Of a stretch of DNA of 64,000 nucleotides, positions 34,647 through 44,083 are shown piece by piece (positions within the stretch are counted from its first letter, which is position 1; each line of letters starts with the position of its first letter). The notes under the pieces are model-generated. The model was given only the letters and a program-made list of their open reading frames with translations. It ran no database searches and was not told the origin of the DNA. The position numbers and the translations under genes were made by a program. This DNA is from Tetrapyrgos nigripes. Taxonomy: Eukaryota; Basidiomycota; Agaricomycetes; Agaricales; Campanellaceae. Where the stretch lies: NCBI GenBank assembly GCA_013368315.1, contig JAACJM010000142.1:149636-213635 (forward strand), read 5' to 3'.

Positions 34647-36758
34647 ATGCGTCTCTTAAACACGACAGACTTCAAAGTCAAGGAGTTCTTCATGGATATT
34701 CCGCGCTATGCAATCCTCTCTCACACTTGGGAGCAGGAAGAGGTTACCTTTCAGGATATCCAGCACCTCGATGTTGCTAAATCCAAAGTCGGCTTTCGTA
34801 AAGTCATGGGAGCGTGTGCCCGTGCTCGTCGCTATCATTTCGATTGGATCTGGATTGACTCATGCTGTATTAACAAAGAAAGCAGTGCCGAGCTCTCCGA
34901 AGCGCTCAACTCAATGTACCAGTATTATGAAGACGGAGCAGTTTGTTACGTCTACCTATCTGATGTTTCTGGAGAGTATCATCCTCGAAATGAAAAATCC
35001 AACTTCAAAGATAGTAGATGGCTCAAGAGAGGCTGGACGCTTCAGGAGCTACTCGCACCTGAATTTGTTGTGTTTTTGGATCGGGACTGGGAAAGGATTG
35101 GGACCAGGTGGAGCTTGCAGGATGTGGTCTCGGTGGTTACTGGTATTCCAGTGGATGTGTTTGAGGGTCGCGTTATCGACGAATATAGTGTTGCTCAGAG
35201 GATGTCATGGGCTGCGTTTCGAGAGACTACGAGGCCGGAGGACCAAGCATATTGTTTGTTAGGGATTTTTGGTGTCAGTATGTCACCAATTTATGGAGAG
35301 GGTGGGGTCAAAGCCTTCATGCGGCTACAGCAGGAGATTATCAGGATTTCCAATGATCGCAGTATCTTTGCTTGGGTTGCCGCCCCACCCACAGAGGAGG
35401 AGCTGAAGGAGCAGTGGGAGATCAAGTTCACTCCCACAGCCAGGAAAGACAAGCCAAGGGGTTTACTAGCTCGATCACCATATGAATTTAGGATGTCAGG
35501 CAACGTGCAGGCTTCAAATGTGGAGCTCGTCGGCAACAAATCATCCTATTCCTTCAGTAACAATGGCCTGCATATCCATCTTCCTCTTAATCCCACCTCT
35601 TCCAGCTCCGGGCACTCTGGCAAAGACATCTTTCTCGCACACCTACTCTGCCGGTCCACGAGAGGCGGTAGCTACTTAACGGTTTATCTCCGAAAGACGA
35701 GCGGACATCAATACGTACGGTGTTATGCAGACGAAGTATTCTTGACGAGCTCACCGCCGGCAATGGATAACGTTCGGGAACTCACGGTCAGAGAGCATCT
35801 AGTCACAGAGCGCAGGGTCCGAACCTTGAACACATCCAGCACAGCAGAATCATCGATATTGCAGTACGACGTTGAACTTCTGGGATCAGCTTGGGACTTC
35901 CTTTATGAACCCTCTCAGCCACAAGGGCATGGTTCTTTCAAGGTCTCTTGCATTGACGAGCATATAGTGTCTCTTGCTCTGCACGGATTGGCATTTGGGA
36001 CTGTTCAGTACCAGTCTCGGAAAACAGCTGGTGATTTTTTCGGCATCTTCTGTACACATCGTAAACGTGGCCAGCCTTTCCTGCACATTTCTGATCAAAG
36101 ATTGATCCCGGATTCCATTCGAGGGGATACACTTCTAGGAAGACTGAAGAGCGGAAACTACATAATGGTTGCGTCTGAAAGGAGAGGAGATTTGCAGGAG
36201 ATGATAGAAATTGGTTATCTTGCACAAGATAACCCTGAAATTCACCTCTGGACTGGTAGATTGCGACTCCCTGATTTGGGCTTTATGGTCCCTTCCAGGT
36301 TGAGCACAGACTCCTTCGATTATCATCTCGAGTTCGAAGGGATGTTTCCACCTGATCCCTTTGGTAGGATTACTCAAGATATGGCCTATGTTACCGTCTT
36401 CCGACCATATCCCGATGATCCAAAGCAATGCGGTTATCATACGTTTCGCCTGCTTACATACCGATGGGATAATTCGGGGATCAAGTACATAATTCACGTC
36501 GCATTTGGGCTCCAAGGATCTTCGGTTTGGACGGATGTTGTTGTACAAGAATATCCTTACTCCCGGGAAACTTCTGAACATGTTTGGAAATCCTATCTCA
36601 GCTCTGGGTCAAGGGCCCAGAAGCTATTAACGGATGAAGGGTTCGCGATGGGCAAACATTTATTAAATGGGGTTACCTCTGTGGCTGCTGAGATCCAGAG
36701 GACTAAAAATCTGCAACTGGGGGATTACTTGTTGCGCTTGAACATGCAGCGACGATAA
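34647..36758 (+). CDS. HET-domain (heterokaryon incompatibility) protein, intronless
   Basis: 703 residues in one exon. The start MRLLNTTDFKVKEF at 34647 is the usual opening of basidiomycete HET proteins; an in-frame Met at 34602 is less likely. The HET domain shows YAILSHTWEQEEVTFQD, KVMGACARARR, WIWIDSCCINKESS, YQYYEDGAVCYVYLSDV, SRWLKRGWTLQELLAP and VVFLDRDW. Then come MSWAAFRETTRPEDQAYCLLGIFGVSMSPIYGEGG and later beta-rich sequence without an assigned domain. HET domains trigger cell death on non-self fusion in ascomycetes. In mushrooms the family is large and mostly of unknown role. The gene sits alone among repeats. Confidence 0.92.
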   Translation: MRLLNTTDFKVKEFFMDIPRYAILSHTWEQEEVTFQDIQHLDVAKSKVGFRKVMGACARARRYHFDWIWIDSCCINKESSAELSEALNSMYQYYEDGAVCYVYLSDVSGEYHPRNEKSNFKDSRWLKRGWTLQELLAPEFVVFLDRDWERIGTRWSLQDVVSVVTGIPVDVFEGRVIDEYSVAQRMSWAAFRETTRPEDQAYCLLGIFGVSMSPIYGEGGVKAFMRLQQEIIRISNDRSIFAWVAAPPTEEELKEQWEIKFTPTARKDKPRGLLARSPYEFRMSGNVQASNVELVGNKSSYSFSNNGLHIHLPLNPTSSSSGHSGKDIFLAHLLCRSTRGGSYLTVYLRKTSGHQYVRCYADEVFLTSSPPAMDNVRELTVREHLVTERRVRTLNTSSTAESSILQYDVELLGSAWDFLYEPSQPQGHGSFKVSCIDEHIVSLALHGLAFGTVQYQSRKTAGDFFGIFCTHRKRGQPFLHISDQRLIPDSIRGDTLLGRLKSGNYIMVASERRGDLQEMIEIGYLAQDNPEIHLWTGRLRLPDLGFMVPSRLSTDSFDYHLEFEGMFPPDPFGRITQDMAYVTVFRPYPDDPKQCGYHTFRLLTYRWDNSGIKYIIHVAFGLQGSSVWTDVVVQEYPYSRETSEHVWKSYLSSGSRAQKLLTDEGFAMGKHLLNGVTSVAAEIQRTKNLQLGDYLLRLNMQRR

Positions 36759-36890
36759 ACTTCCGGCAGTATATATTGATTCTGTGATTATGGATGGAGT
36801 CGGAGGCGCAGGTCATCATCGAAAAGGGCAAAGTGTAAAAAGGTCTCAAATAGTGTCAGTATTGATAGATACTAGGATGCAGTAGGGGAA

Positions 36891-37010
36891 TTACGAGGCC
36901 TTTAGGCTGAGTTACTTAACTTAGGTCGACCTCGAAAAATTTCCTACTAGTAGGGGTTCAGTCTCCCACCCCTTTTCATTGCTGGTCTCTACACCACCGC
37001 CACTTACTGC
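36891..37010 (+). repeat. SINE-like repeat, copy 2
   Basis: Begins TTACGAGGCCTTTAGGCTGA. About 80 bases later it has GGGGTTCAGTCTCCCACCCC followed by TTTT, then GCTGGTCTCTA as in copy 1. The two boxes resemble Pol III A and B boxes at tRNA-like spacing. Confidence 0.55.
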
Positions 37011-39035
37011 CACTCAAGCTTACAAAGCACTGATACGTCATTCTGCCTTCGCAAGCTTGCTGGTCGACGTCGACGACCCAGGTCCACCACCAATCTCAGG
37101 ACGAGCTTTGGACGCGTTTTCTTTCCCTTAGCAGACCTCAAAGTCATCAAGAACCGCTAAAACAAGGAAAGCTTTGGCCAGCGCAATCCACCAGTTTCTA
37201 TGAAGGGGGTGTGGGCCAGCGCTGAAACGTGGCGAAAACGAGTCCGGTGAGGTCAAAAATGCTAGACTACACACTGTCCAGTAAAGATAGTCAATGAAAA
37301 ATGTGTATACTGCTGGTTCAATTTCTGAGAAAAGTACTGTAGAGTGTAGATCATTTTGTAGCATTAAATCAGAGCTATGAGCAATATACGTGTAAAGAAG
37401 AGACAGCGCATTAGAGCTCTCTATAAACTAAAAGGAATGGAGTACCATACAAGAATAGGGGCACATAGACAGACGGGGAAAATCGGGACAAACTCAACAT
37501 AGCCACACGCGGAAACGCAGTGTTAAGAACTCGTCCTCATTCTTCGGCCTCGTAATTCACCATCTATATCGTGACTACGCAATGCCACCCTGCCGGGTCC
37601 TGAAGGGGCCACTTGGCGTGTATCTATCTATTTATCTATCTATCTATGAGTCTCGATCTACCGTATTCACAATGTAGTCTTTAATTGATGCTTCGGCCAT
37701 GCCTCGGACATCCGTTTTCTCCTTCCTTTCCTTTTCTACAATATTCTTATGAATATTCTCTTTTATTCTAGATACTTCTAATGACTCGCTGCCTAAGTAT
37801 CCCAGTATGTACTTTTGTAATAACCTTTTCTACCTCTCAATACACATCCATGCTCAACCTTACATCTTGACTGATCGTAAGTCGGCATCCTTCACAACGC
37901 ACAAGCTTGCATAGTGTGTTTTTTCTCGACCTTGACTGACGCCATCGTGCTCACCAAGTGTTTGGGAACCTGGTCTCTCTCGTTAACGCGAAAGCTTGCC
38001 TTGATATATATTATAAGTACCTTTTTCTCACTATTGATCATCTCGGAGTTTCCTAAACCCGAACCGAATCCGCGGTTCATTACAGTATTTCTCTCATCGT
38101 GGGTTCATGTTAGTTTTGGAGAGTGGCTCTGGATACGTTGAAGACGACCTCGAAGCCAAAAAGACAATGCAGCCTGACCCAACAAGCGACGATGACACAA
38201 ACAAAGTGACAGATTGGTGACAGATGAGAGCAAACAAGACAATACTCAAGTCCGTTCTTCAGTCTTATCGTGGACTCTACCATCTATCTCCATGGTAGTA
38301 TACTGGTTATACATGCACCATTCATCCTCGTATCGTCTGGCTGAACCCGTTGTCCACGGAGAGTACCCGCACGTCGCCACGGCATTCTTTCCCCGGACCC
38401 GTATAGGACAACAACGGCAATAGCAGCCACCTCGTTTGGTCGAAACACGCACTCTGGCCCTACCTAATATTTGTGCGAAAACTGGAGTCAATTCTCAGCC
38501 AGGGAACTGGAGCAATAGATTCTCTGAGTGGCTTGTGCTTTTTCTGTACTGAAAAGGTGAGTCTTCAGAATGCACATGCACCGGAGAAGAATACTATGTT
38601 CTGTACTGGAGTCTGGTAGACATTTTCTTTGGCCCTGGCCTTTGCCATTTGGCGACTAGGCTGTTCGAGAATGACAGTAAGTAATTCAGAGACATATCAG
38701 GTATTTGGCTTGGCCTGCGTTACTGCTATACCAGTAACTACTATAGCTTTTATTCAGATGTGTATCATGTCTGTTGCATTCAAAGATAAGGATCGATTAC
38801 CCTGCGGCACAAGACGCTCCCGCAGCCCTACGGACGCGGTTGGATTTCAGGCTAAGGATCGATTGTTAAAACTACATACCAATCAAAGACCAGCGACCAG
38901 CTAGCCAGCTGATAACCATAAATCTAGACTCAAGGAAGTACAGCATTCAATCCTGACGAGATATAAAAGCCAGGCAAGAAACACTGTTCGAGACCAGCGA
39001 ACAAAAGTTACCTACCCCGCTCTCAACTTTCAAGC
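37011..39035. other. Gene-poor stretch with repeat motifs
   Basis: Contains a GCCACACGCGGAAACG...GGCCTCGTAATTC motif copy at 37499-37560 and a (TATC)n microsatellite at about 37618-37648. No exon I can support. The promoter of the small Cys-rich gene must lie at its right end (ATATAAAAG near 38960). Confidence 0.5.
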
Positions 39036-39423
39036 ATGCACACCAAATTCTTCAACACCATCGTGCCAGCCTTTTTGGCCATGGGACTCTACCTCATCGT
39101 TGCAGTAACTGCTGCACCTGGGTCTCAGCTTCCTCGTGATGACATTATACTTTGTAAGTACGGTCTATGACGGTCAATCAGTGATCGCTGACGGACCCCT
39201 TCTCATACTTGTGCTTACTAACGTTGGATTCTGAATTTATAGGTGGCCGCGATGCCCCAGTACGTCCACTATTGCTACATTCGCCATATCTGTGCTACAT
39301 TTTCCTCCTTATTCTGACTTGGTTGTTTTACAGGGCGCGATATGTCCAGCTGATTTCGTCTGCTGCGACACACCCAAAGGAATATCTAGGTGCATCCCTG
39401 CGGGCACTGTTTGCCCTCTATAG
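39036..39423 (+). CDS. Small cysteine-rich secreted protein
   Basis: 74 residues in 3 exons: 39036-39153, 39243-39259 (17 nt), 39334-39423. All junctions are GT-AG and keep frame. Signal peptide MHTKFFNTIV...LYLIVAVTAAP, then a short mature part with eight residues spaced CGRDAPGAIC, DFVCCDTPKG, CIPAGTVCP. That gives seven cysteines including one CC pair. TATA-like ATATAAAAG lies about 80 bp upstream of the start. This looks like the small secreted proteins (effector-like or antimicrobial-like) of basidiomycetes. No function can be assigned. No single open frame shows it, because its exons are short. Confidence 0.75.
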
Positions 39424-40172
39424 TTTAACGAGAGAAGAGAGTGCTTATAGTCGATGGATATAGCATGCGTATAGTGGATTATAGGAATAGTATTTAGCGT
39501 TACTGTTGCTACGTACTACTTCATATCGAGGCATCTCAGCCCTTCCGTCAGCTTAAGCGTGATATGTACATTGACTAATAACTGAGCGCTGAGCTGCTGA
39601 GACCCTACTAGAAGATTGACTCCGGCGATGTACATCCGATATCGCTGTTTTTTTCTAGTAAGATGCACTATAATGGAACATGTATTCTGTTGTCTGCCCA
39701 GGGGAGACTAGAGGATAATAGCTTCAAGTTGAAGGTATGATTTTCTCTTGCAATTCAAGATTACCATGCAACTCACCGTTGAAAATGCATGGACAGGCTT
39801 TCTTGTAATGGTCCGTGTACAATGGACAAGAATTAAAGCCAATCAAACTGAGCTAGTGTGGAAGGATTGCCTACCTCTTAGGTAGAAACACTCCATATCT
39901 GGGTCTTCATGTCTAATGTGCTGTGCGCACGTCTATCCGACCTCACGAGGGAAGCTGAAGGATTGGTATGAGTTCATGGTTGTGCTGTAATTTTGATGAT
40001 TTTGTTGTGTGTCCGTGATGTATTGAGAAGTGGTGATGGAGATCTGATGGCCAAGTAGTGTCGGTCTCGCCTGCGCCATCGCATGTGCTGGGGGCCACAT
40101 TCGCTGAAGGCGTATTCGTAGTTGGTGGATCGCCCGCACTATAAGGACCGGAGGCCCAGAACTATTTCCATT
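39424..40172. other. Intergenic without recognised gene
   Basis: About 750 bp, no supportable exon or repeat. Confidence 0.5.
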
Positions 40173-40460
40173 TTACGAGGCCTTTAGGCTGAGTTAATTT
40201 ATGTCGTAGCGACCTCCCAGATCTTTTCCACGGGTTCTGTTCGTTGGCGCTCATTAGGCGCTCATCTAGAATCACGGTCGAGACCCATCAAAGACCCATG
40301 ACGTTGTTCACGGCTTCCTCGACAACCACAACGTCATGCAAACGTCATGCCAGCTGGCAGCGTGTCGACTCTCTCGTTTTCACTGCCAGCGTCGACAATG
40401 TCCACCGCCCTATTCCTCCACTCCTCAAGCTTGCATTCGCATCGAGTACAAACCTCGTAA
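40173..40460 (+). repeat. SINE-like repeat, copy 3
   Basis: TTACGAGGCCTTTAGGCTGA, AGATCTTTTCCACGGGTTC, then GTTGTTCACGGCTTCCTC and TTTTCACTGCCA. This is the most extensive match to copy 4 at 42589, over nearly 300 bp. It has lost part of the B-box-like sequence. Confidence 0.55.
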
Positions 40461-40558
40461 TTCTTGTCTTCAAATCCTCTTTTGTTGTTTTAGCTCTCTT
40501 TCTCTCAGCAGCTGCAGCGTAGTCAATATAGGAGTAAAATTTTGGCTTTATTGAACAG

Positions 40559-40600
40559 GCCTCGTAGCTTGCCATGCAAAGCGATGGCTTTTTGCCCCAG
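40559..40600 (-). repeat. Hairpin repeat, inverted copy
   Basis: GGCCTCGTAGCTTGCCATGC then AAAGCGATGGC is the reverse complement of the GGGCCA...GTGGCA...ACGAGGCC hairpin seen at 31461, 40848 and 63237. Confidence 0.55.
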
Positions 40601-40834
40601 TAGAGTATTGTTTTCCTGTCACGTTTTGTATTCTCATCGACGCGTCGAGCGTCACGCAATTCAGTTCCTTCTTACCCGGTTCTCATCATCTTGTCAGCCC
40701 ACCGTGGCTGAGTCTGAGTCTACCATCACCGTACGGTAACCGCTGTTAGTGATTTATCTTGCAGAGAGAGTTCTCGAGCGGGTGTCCGAAATCTGCGGAC
40801 ACACATTATCCTAATGCAGACTTGATGCAGACCT

Positions 40835-40985
40835 ATGAAGGAGATGTGGGCCACCACTGCGTGTGGCAATGACGAGGCCCAAAGGAACTTAGGGAATGTG
40901 TGGTGAGCGCTAATGAGCGCTACCAAATGTTCGGTACTGGCTTCTACCAGATAAAGATTCAGTAAGAAAATCTCAAGGAAATCTT
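40835..40985 (+). repeat. Dispersed hairpin repeat, copy at 40.8 kb
   Basis: First ~52 bases are identical to 31449-31500, including the nested hairpin GGGCCACC...GTGGC...GAGGCCC (40848-40880). It diverges in the middle and matches again at AAGAAAATCTC. Confidence 0.65.
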
Positions 40986-41560
40986 GGTATTCTATATTCC
41001 TATGATAACTCGGATGTATACTCAGATTCATGCTGGCTGAGGTATGGACTACCTTAACTACAGCTATGACAATGAGTCTGACTGTGACAGATCACTCCTC
41101 AAATGTACTATTTAATAAGTAAACTTACTTTGCTTGGAAGGTTCAACTGACAGTGAAACCTAGGTTGGGCCTAGGGATTGAGATGGTTTGGTTATTTATG
41201 AATAAACGAAATAAGTATGATTCTGGCCAAATTTTGAAAGGTTACACCAGAGTCCAGCGGCAGACAATGCAATATATAGGCAACTTGTAAAAGGATTCCC
41301 GTTGGTCTACTAACCATCAATCTACTTACCATCATGGAAGAATCAAAGTGATTGGATTTACATTGGAATTTGAGGATGATTTGAGCGCACGTATTAAGAA
41401 TCCAAAAGGTTGATCTAAATAATACTGAGAGGAGGAGGAGGAGGAGGAGTGTTTTACCTGGGCTGGGATCCATACACATTCATGATCTATTGATTGGTTT
41501 CTGCAGTGACATTCCTCCAAAACCTCTAGCAAAGTTCAAATGAATGAGAAAACACCGGTC

Positions 41561-41785
41561 TCATGCAGTAGATAATACACTGAGCACTCGCCTACATCTG
41601 TCCAGCAATCCTTCATCTGTATTGATGACTTTAATCAGAGGCTCAAAATCCTCAGTTCTATTGAATAGCATTTCTGTTGCATTGTTGAGGTTCCAGAGAG
41701 GCCATTCAGGGACAATAGTCTCGTTGAATTTGTTGTTGGGATCCAGATCATTGGATGTGGCGAATGCGAGGAATGTTTGACCAAA
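41561..41785 (-). pseudogene. Relic of a type-B carboxylesterase C-terminus
   Basis: Minus-strand reading gives FLAFATSNDLDPNN, IVPEWPLWNL, EMLFNRTEDFEPLIKVINTD and LLDRCRR before a stop at 41561. The order AFA..LDPN...WP.W...ML.FN.T...RC is the C-terminal block of fungal carboxylesterase/lipase proteins. The N-terminal 400 or so residues and the catalytic Ser/Glu/His are absent from the neighbourhood. A stranded exon or truncated gene. Confidence 0.6.
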
Positions 41786-42236
41786 TGCTTTATTGAAGTC
41801 AGTGTTTCAGAATACAGGGGGAGAAGGCCTGCTGTGTTGGAATTCTATATTGAACTATACTTACAACAAATGCTCATATCTTTCTCTCCACTTCATTAGT
41901 ATACACGATCCACTTGTATCCACATATGCACCACCTACTTTCTGTTATACTCTGTACTTACATCATTTCTTACATCGTTGACTCTGAACTGATATCAGAC
42001 ATTACATTGTAGTATCTGCTTTCTCCACTGCATTATATTTACAGACTCGCATAGCCACAGTAGCTAACAGTATAAATACTTAGTAGTTCACTGTCTATAC
42101 CTCCAGAGCCGCAATAGTATTTGTTGCCTTGCTTGTTTAACAAGTGTCCTCATATTCATTTATTCTCATATGCTGAGGCTATAGACAATTAATGTTACTT
42201 ATCAGTATTGCTAAAAGTGTCACTGGTACTCAGGCT

Positions 42237-42581
42237 CTACTTGCTGAAGACTTGACTTACAACGTAAAGTAATAGAAGAGAGATGTGACATTGGAATACT
42301 AAGCCATACAAGGTTGAGGCGAAGTCGTTATATAGAGAATAATTCCCAAAAGATGATGCATAAGGAGGGTTTCCGTATAACATTGTGTCAGAAGCATGGT
42401 AATGGTACATTTCTGTTTTGAAACCATAGTATGGAATTGAGTTATCCGGCATTGATCCAATCTCATAGCAACATTTACAATCATAGTAAGGCATCACGCC
42501 ACCTGACATTGAGCCATTATTGTACAGCATGGGGCTGTCTGGCATGGAGCTGGTGTCTGAGTCATATTCACAGTACGACAT
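42237..42581 (-). CDS. Possible small Tyr/Met/Ser-rich protein, unknown
   Basis: 114-codon frame with an internal repeat (GSMSGGVMPYYD, GSMPDNSIPYYG) and four cysteines near the N-terminal third. No signal peptide or domain is recognised, and the last 20 residues look like untranslated sequence. It lies directly beside a SINE-like copy, so it could also be repeat-derived. Low confidence. Confidence 0.25.
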   Translation of the reverse strand: MSYCEYDSDTSSMPDSPMLYNNGSMSGGVMPYYDCKCCYEIGSMPDNSIPYYGFKTEMYHYHASDTMLYGNPPYASSFGNYSLYNDFASTLYGLVFQCHISLLLLYVVSQVFSK

Positions 42582-42588
42582 TGAGTTG

Positions 42589-42880
42589 TTATGAGGCCTT
42601 TAGGCTGAGTTAATTTATGTTGTAGCAACCTCCCAGATCTTTTCCATGGGTTCAAACTCCCACCCCTGTTTTTTGGCACTTGTCAAGCACTCATCTGCAA
42701 ATGAGACCACCATGACGTCGTTCACAGCTTCCTCAGACTGCATAACTAAGGCAGCATCAGGGTGTGCCTTGCTTCCTCCCACTGAGGAACCAAAGCCGGA
42801 TGATAGTCAACCGGTTTCTGCGTGTCGCTCAACTCTCACCCTGTGACCGGTTTAATTTCACTGCCATTTTCAACCTCTCA
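42589..42880 (+). repeat. SINE-like repeat, copy 4
   Basis: TTATGAGGCCTTTAGGCTGA, then GGGTTCAAACTCCCACCCC 65 bases on, the best B-box-like match of the four. Homology with copy 3 continues (CGTCGTTCACAGCTTCCTC; TTTCACTGCCA). It abuts the left side of the Tnp2 element. Confidence 0.55.
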
Positions 42881-42995
42881 TCTTTTCACCCATTCTGAAC
42901 AGTGAAAATCATCTGGTCATCCAGTGTCAACCAGTCATGCACAATCCGTTGATTGCGCAATTGCAAATTTCAAGTCGACGTCCCACTCTACTCCC

Positions 42996-43962
42996 ATGTC
43001 CGCAAATTTAAAACAAGGCCCATTGTCTGACATCGAAAACAATGTTAACGCTGACGAGTCCAAGAAGTGGGCAAGGCGTAGCTGTACCCAGACCGTCAAA
43101 GTCAAGCTGTGCATACCCATTGACTTCTTGATATAGTGCTGGTGCCCCAAGCGCTCAATTGCTCAATCCATAGGCTATTCGAGCAAGGCTTTGAAGACTC
43201 TCAGCTTGGCTCAATCCCTTGGGCCAGTGCACTTTACGATGAGGCTGGGGAAAGCATGTATGTCCGGAAAACCTGTTCGTACTCTAGTTTGCTTCATCTG
43301 ATATATCACTGATATTTTGTTCCATCAGGCAAGTCTCCAGAGCCAGGAAATGAAGAGAACATTGCTGTGAAGCTGGAGCTGGGCACACATGATGCAAATC
43401 GAGATGTTAAGAAAAGCGGCAAGGTTAACACTGGGTGCATATTCTAATTCATCTCTGATAATCTACTGTGCTAATACTTTGACTTTTTGATCACAGAATC
43501 ACGAAAGTAATGGGTGAAGTCAGCGTCAAAAAGGATCCTGAGTCGTTTGAGGTCAAGAGGTGCATCTTCATTTGTCTTCACTGTACGGACCCCCCATTGA
43601 CCCTAGATTTCTGTAGAGAGCCTGACTGTGAGATGACCCTTGTTGACGACCACATTGCAACTATCCTCCACCTCGAGACTGAAGTCAAACAAGCCACTGT
43701 CCGTTCCACCGATCTTCATGTTGAGCTTGCCGAATCCAAGAAGACCACTTGCCGTCATCAAGCTGATTTGAAAGAGCTCAAGGCTACAGTGCTGGATATG
43801 AAAGTGGAAGCGAAAATTCTAGCAGCGGCTTGATCCCGTGAGAGGCAGGAATGGATGAGAGAGAAGCATCGTTTAGAGTCAGAAATCAAAGAACTGCAAA
43901 GTGGTTATGACAACCTCCAGTCAAAGTTGGTACTCTTTCGTGAGCATCTTAGTGACTTGTAA
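42996..43962 (+). pseudogene. Transposon accessory gene with coiled coil, broken
   Basis: Starts MSANLKQGPLSDIENN at 42996. A TAG at 43134 and a TGA at 43831 interrupt a frame that otherwise continues (KRSIAQSIGYSSKAL...MRLGKACMSG, then an intron; later CVFICLHC-like IFICLHCTDPP). The C-terminal part (43670-43960) is a heptad-rich coiled coil (HIATILHLETEVKQ...ESEIKELQSG). The TGA at 43831 again reads as a CGA codon changed to TGA. Proteins like this accompany transposases in mushroom genomes, but I know of no demonstrated function. Confidence 0.55.
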
Positions 43963-44083
43963 TTGTTGTAGGCAACATCTATAATATTATTCGTCGTAGG
44001 TACATACAAATGAAGGTGTAATAAATCTAATTCTCTAAGTCAGAAAGGAGCTCACACTAATCATCTGAAGGGGCATAATAAGA

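Noticed and set aside
36891..36975. A functional tRNA gene
   Set aside because: Box-like sequences are present, but the acceptor stem does not pair and no anticodon loop can be drawn. It recurs as a dispersed repeat.
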